Assembly: GCF_002777915.1 (NCBI RefSeq) | Contig: NZ_NJGE01000004.1 | Coordinates: 1-64,000, forward strand | Direction: 5' to 3' | Origin: Bartonella tribocorum | GTDB taxonomy: Bacteria > Pseudomonadota > Alphaproteobacteria > Rhizobiales > Rhizobiaceae | DNA length: 64,000 nucleotides | In this document: piece by piece, positions 61,495 to 64,000 of the stretch | How the letters are laid out: each line of letters opens with the position of its first letter | How positions within the stretch are numbered: position 1 is the stretch's first letter | Made by a program: the position numbers and the translations under genes | The notes under the pieces: model-generated | The model's input: only the letters and a program-made list of their open reading frames with translations | Told to the model about the DNA's origin: nothing | Database searches by the model: none

Positions 61495-61790
61495 ATGGAA
61501 GTAATGTGTGAGTAAAAACAATTAAAAAAGGAATAAAAATACCTCTTATGAATCCTCTTAAATAAATATGGGGGGCTGTTAAATAGTATGAGGGTGCCGG
61601 CTATCCTTTATATTAAGCATAAAGATGGTAATACAAAATGGATTTACACTTTAGAGGCAGTAGATACATACTTTACAAGTGATGTTGTGAAATAACGTTA
61701 GAGCTATAGAAAAATATTTCTTTAAAAAGCATGTGAATGGATCAATCCTCAATTTCTTCGTTGTTTATATCTCAATAAATTAAACGCAAA
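61495..61790 (+). pseudogene. Decayed P4-type integrase remnant
   Basis: GTGTGAGTAAAAACAATTAA, ATACCTCTTATGAATCCTCT, GCATAAAGATGGTAATACAA and AATGGATTTACA follow the order of the other copies, then TCTTTAAAAAGCATGTGAAT as in the 42.8 kb copy. Frames are broken. Confidence 0.55.
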
Positions 61791-61866
61791 AAAAATTCTT
61801 TCTTGTTCTTATGATATTTTTCATTTCTGAGCTTGATTTTTCATTCCAAATCGACAATATGAGCTT

Positions 61867-61963
61867 GGGAGGTTGGTGGTGGACGAACTACTCGCCAACT
61901 GGGTCAGGTCTGGAAAGAAGCAGCCCCAACGAGTTCTAGTACGGGTCATCGTACCGGCCTCCT
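61867..61963 (+). ncRNA. ffs: Signal recognition particle RNA (4.5S, small bacterial type)
   Basis: The conserved SRP domain IV core is present: GGTCAGGTCTGGAAAGAAGC then AGCCCCAACGAG, with the GGAA-type tetraloop and asymmetric loop. The ends pair (GGGAGG with CCTCC), and the stem GTACGGGT...GTACC is visible near the 3' side. It sits just upstream of dnaX, the usual alphaproteobacterial location. It binds Ffh for membrane-protein targeting. Confidence 0.93.
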
Positions 61964-62190
61964 ATTTCGCTGAAGCGATTATTTTTGTGCTATGTTTTAG
62001 CAAGGTATTTTCAATCTTCAGAGCAGCATTTTTATGCAGCACTTAAAGGGTTTGGTTGTTTTTAAGCAAATTATCCCATAAAAGTAAATTGATTGAGAAA
62101 AAATCCTTTATATATGAGAGTGTAGTATTGACCTATGCTTTGTGTATGATCAAAATGTACGCATAAAGAACTTCGAAGTTGGAAACATTC

Positions 62191-64000
62191 ATGGAAAATG
62201 TACCGGTAGAAACAGCCTATCGTGTTCTTGCTCGTAAATATCGACCACAAAATTTTTCTGACCTCATTGGTCAGGAAGCTATGGTGCGTACTCTCACCAA
62301 TGCCTTTGAAAAAGGTCGTATTGCACAAGCGTGGATGTTAACAGGGATTCGTGGCGTAGGTAAAACCACAACGGCACGTATTTTGGCACGCGCGCTTAAT
62401 TATAAAACAAAAGATATTGACCAACCAACAACCGTATTGGACACTCTTGGTGAACATTGCACACAAATTATCGAAGGACGCCATATTGATGTTATAGAAA
62501 TGGATGCCGCTTCTCATACGGGCATTGATGATATTCGTGAAATTATTGAACAAATACGCTATCGTCCTGTTTCTGCGCGCTATAAGGTTTATATTATCGA
62601 TGAAGTCCATATGCTCTCAACGCAAGCCTTTAATGGTTTGTTGAAAACTCTTGAAGAACCACCATCCCATGTAAAATTTATTTTTGCCACAACAGAAATT
62701 CGCAAAGTTCCCATTACAATTCTTTCGCGTTGCCAACGTTTTGATTTGCGACGGATTGAATCAAAAGCTTTGAGTGCGCATTTGCACCAAATTGCCAAAT
62801 ATGAAAAGGTCGAAGTAGAAGATCAAGCACTTTCTATGATTGTTCGTGCTGCAGAGGGCTCTGCACGTGATGCATTATCCATTTTTGATCAAGCGATTGC
62901 CCATAGCAATGGCAATGTTAACGCCACCGCAGTGCGTACAATGCTAGGATTAGCTGACCAAGCACGTATTATTGATCTTTTTGAATTTATTATGAAGGGT
63001 GATGTTATCAATGCATTACATGAATTACGCAATCAATATGATGCAGGCGCAGATCCCCTTACTATCTTAACAGAATTAGCCGATTTTAATCATCTGGTCA
63101 CGCGTTTACGTTTCACACCAGAAATAGTGGAAGATTTCTCACTGACTGAAGAACAACGTTTAAGAAGTTTAGACTTTTCAAAAAAACTTTCCGTTCCTGT
63201 TTTATCCCGAAACTGGCAAATGTTACTCAAAGGCATACAGGAAGTTAATCAAACTGCACGTCCACTTCAAGCAACTGAAATGCTTTTAATTCGTCTTGCA
63301 CACACAGCTGACCTTCCAACTCTTGATGAAGCTTTAAAAAAACTTACGCAAGAAAAAACACCTCTCACGCTCATTACAAACTCTTCTCATCAAGAATCAA
63401 TCAGTGCAAATAATATAACAAAAGAAACAATAGTCGATGCCCGTACTGTCTCGAGCGTTTCAAATGCGTTACCAAATCAATCAAACCTAAAAACATCCTT
63501 GCAAGACCCATTAGACCACTCTTTAAAACCAGAAAATTTCGTTAAAAGTCAAACTCCTGACAACACAAAAGCCCAAGAGGGCACAGAAACTGTTGAAGCT
63601 TCTCAAGCTACTGACTTTTATGAAAATATTGCAAATTTATCGCATTCTGTCACGCAAACAACAGGAGAGATTAGTGAACCTAAAACTCTCGTGATTAATT
63701 CTTTACACGATATTGTTAAATTAGCCGAACAACATAATGACGTGCCTTTCAAACTCCTTGTTAAAGAATTTGTTCACCCCGTTTCTTTTGAAACTGGACG
63801 TATTACTTTAAGACTTTCTGAAAATACCCCCAAATTTCTTGCTCATGATATCGAAAAAAAAATCTCTCAATGGGCTAAAAAACGCTATGTAATAACTTTT
63901 GTTAAGGAAGGAGGCGGTCCAACCTTACAGGAAGAAAGTGTCGCGATTCAAAAGACTCTTTTTTCCCATGCAGAGACAGATCCTGATATTGCGAAAATCC
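62191..64000 (+). CDS. dnaX: DNA polymerase III subunit gamma/tau (partial at window edge)
   Basis: 603 codons are present and the frame is still open at the window end. N-terminal LARKYRPQNFSDLIGQE, Walker A GIRGVGKTT (52-60), Walker B YIIDEVHML and the sensor/SRC region TILSRCQRFDLR are intact. The zinc module has only one of the usual four Cys (LGEHC), a common alphaproteobacterial state. It loads the sliding clamp. The region after about residue 390 is the polar tau linker and tail. Confidence 0.96.
   Translation, partial: MENVPVETAYRVLARKYRPQNFSDLIGQEAMVRTLTNAFEKGRIAQAWMLTGIRGVGKTTTARILARALNYKTKDIDQPTTVLDTLGEHCTQIIEGRHIDVIEMDAASHTGIDDIREIIEQIRYRPVSARYKVYIIDEVHMLSTQAFNGLLKTLEEPPSHVKFIFATTEIRKVPITILSRCQRFDLRRIESKALSAHLHQIAKYEKVEVEDQALSMIVRAAEGSARDALSIFDQAIAHSNGNVNATAVRTMLGLADQARIIDLFEFIMKGDVINALHELRNQYDAGADPLTILTELADFNHLVTRLRFTPEIVEDFSLTEEQRLRSLDFSKKLSVPVLSRNWQMLLKGIQEVNQTARPLQATEMLLIRLAHTADLPTLDEALKKLTQEKTPLTLITNSSHQESISANNITKETIVDARTVSSVSNALPNQSNLKTSLQDPLDHSLKPENFVKSQTPDNTKAQEGTETVEASQATDFYENIANLSHSVTQTTGEISEPKTLVINSLHDIVKLAEQHNDVPFKLLVKEFVHPVSFETGRITLRLSENTPKFLAHDIEKKISQWAKKRYVITFVKEGGGPTLQEESVAIQKTLFSHAETDPDIAKI

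Noticed and set aside
62071-62798. Several minus-strand frames under dnaX
   Set aside because: They lie opposite the clearly coding dnaX frame.
1-64000. CRISPR array
   Set aside because: No set of regularly spaced identical repeats was seen; the repeated words found are dispersed integrase remnants and hbp paralogy.

Overview
The window looks like a chromosome segment of a Bartonella species (Alphaproteobacteria, Rhizobiales). The evidence is a low GC content, very long intergenic gaps, a cluster of Omp31-like hemin-binding surface proteins (Hbp family), and several gene orders typical of rhizobia: pmbA / phosphatase / DUF4170 / waaA / lpxK / DUF2093 / mutL, cytochrome c / kdsB / pheA, and SRP RNA / dnaX. 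The genus call is firm from the Hbp family. The species was not determined.

Layout. 0.3-1.0 kb holds a HigB/HigA-type toxin-antitoxin pair whose toxin frame is broken in an A8 run. 2.5-6.7 kb is a minus-strand block with two tandem BioY genes, an EcfT and an ATPase (an ECF biotin importer) and an amino-acid permease. 6.9-13 kb is mostly non-coding, with a small membrane protein, SlyX, tRNA-Thr(CGT), an orphan phage lysis cassette (endolysin / i-spanin / o-spanin) and decayed fragments. 13-30 kb carries L-lactate dehydrogenase, dCTP deaminase, mutL, lipid A/Kdo genes (lpxK, waaA), a phosphatase, pmbA, a SRPBCC protein, rsmD, rluB and tadA. 30-33.7 kb holds a lipoprotein gene and ileS. 33.8-42.2 kb is the Hbp array: four intact hbp genes, a small gene with an Hbp-like leader, and at least two (perhaps three) decayed hbp 3' ends. 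The intact genes share a promoter-proximal motif and each has a strong hairpin downstream. 43.3-55 kb has an RNase D-like exonuclease, an M20 peptidase, mutM, an M29 aminopeptidase, a SleB-type hydrolase and the pstSCAB-phoU phosphate operon. 55-60 kb has gshB, a MoeB/ThiF-like gene followed by a decayed tandem copy of its own 3' end, a membrane cytochrome c, kdsB and pheA. The window ends with a small secreted protein, SRP RNA and the first 603 codons of dnaX, which runs off the edge.

The most striking non-gene structure is a dispersed family of decayed copies of one P4-type (DUF4102) tyrosine-recombinase gene. They lie in many of the long gaps and all appear to read on the + strand. The most distinctive single genes are the hemin-binding protein with a roughly 275-residue Ala/Gly/Ser/Thr-rich insertion containing a histidine-rich core, and the phage-type lysis cassette with no other phage genes nearby.

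The housekeeping genes work in lipid A/Kdo supply (kdsB, waaA, lpxK), translation and RNA modification (ileS, tadA, rluB, rsmD), DNA repair (mutL, mutM), phosphate and biotin uptake, and surface heme binding. All identifications come from reading the sequence and recalled family motifs; no database search was run.
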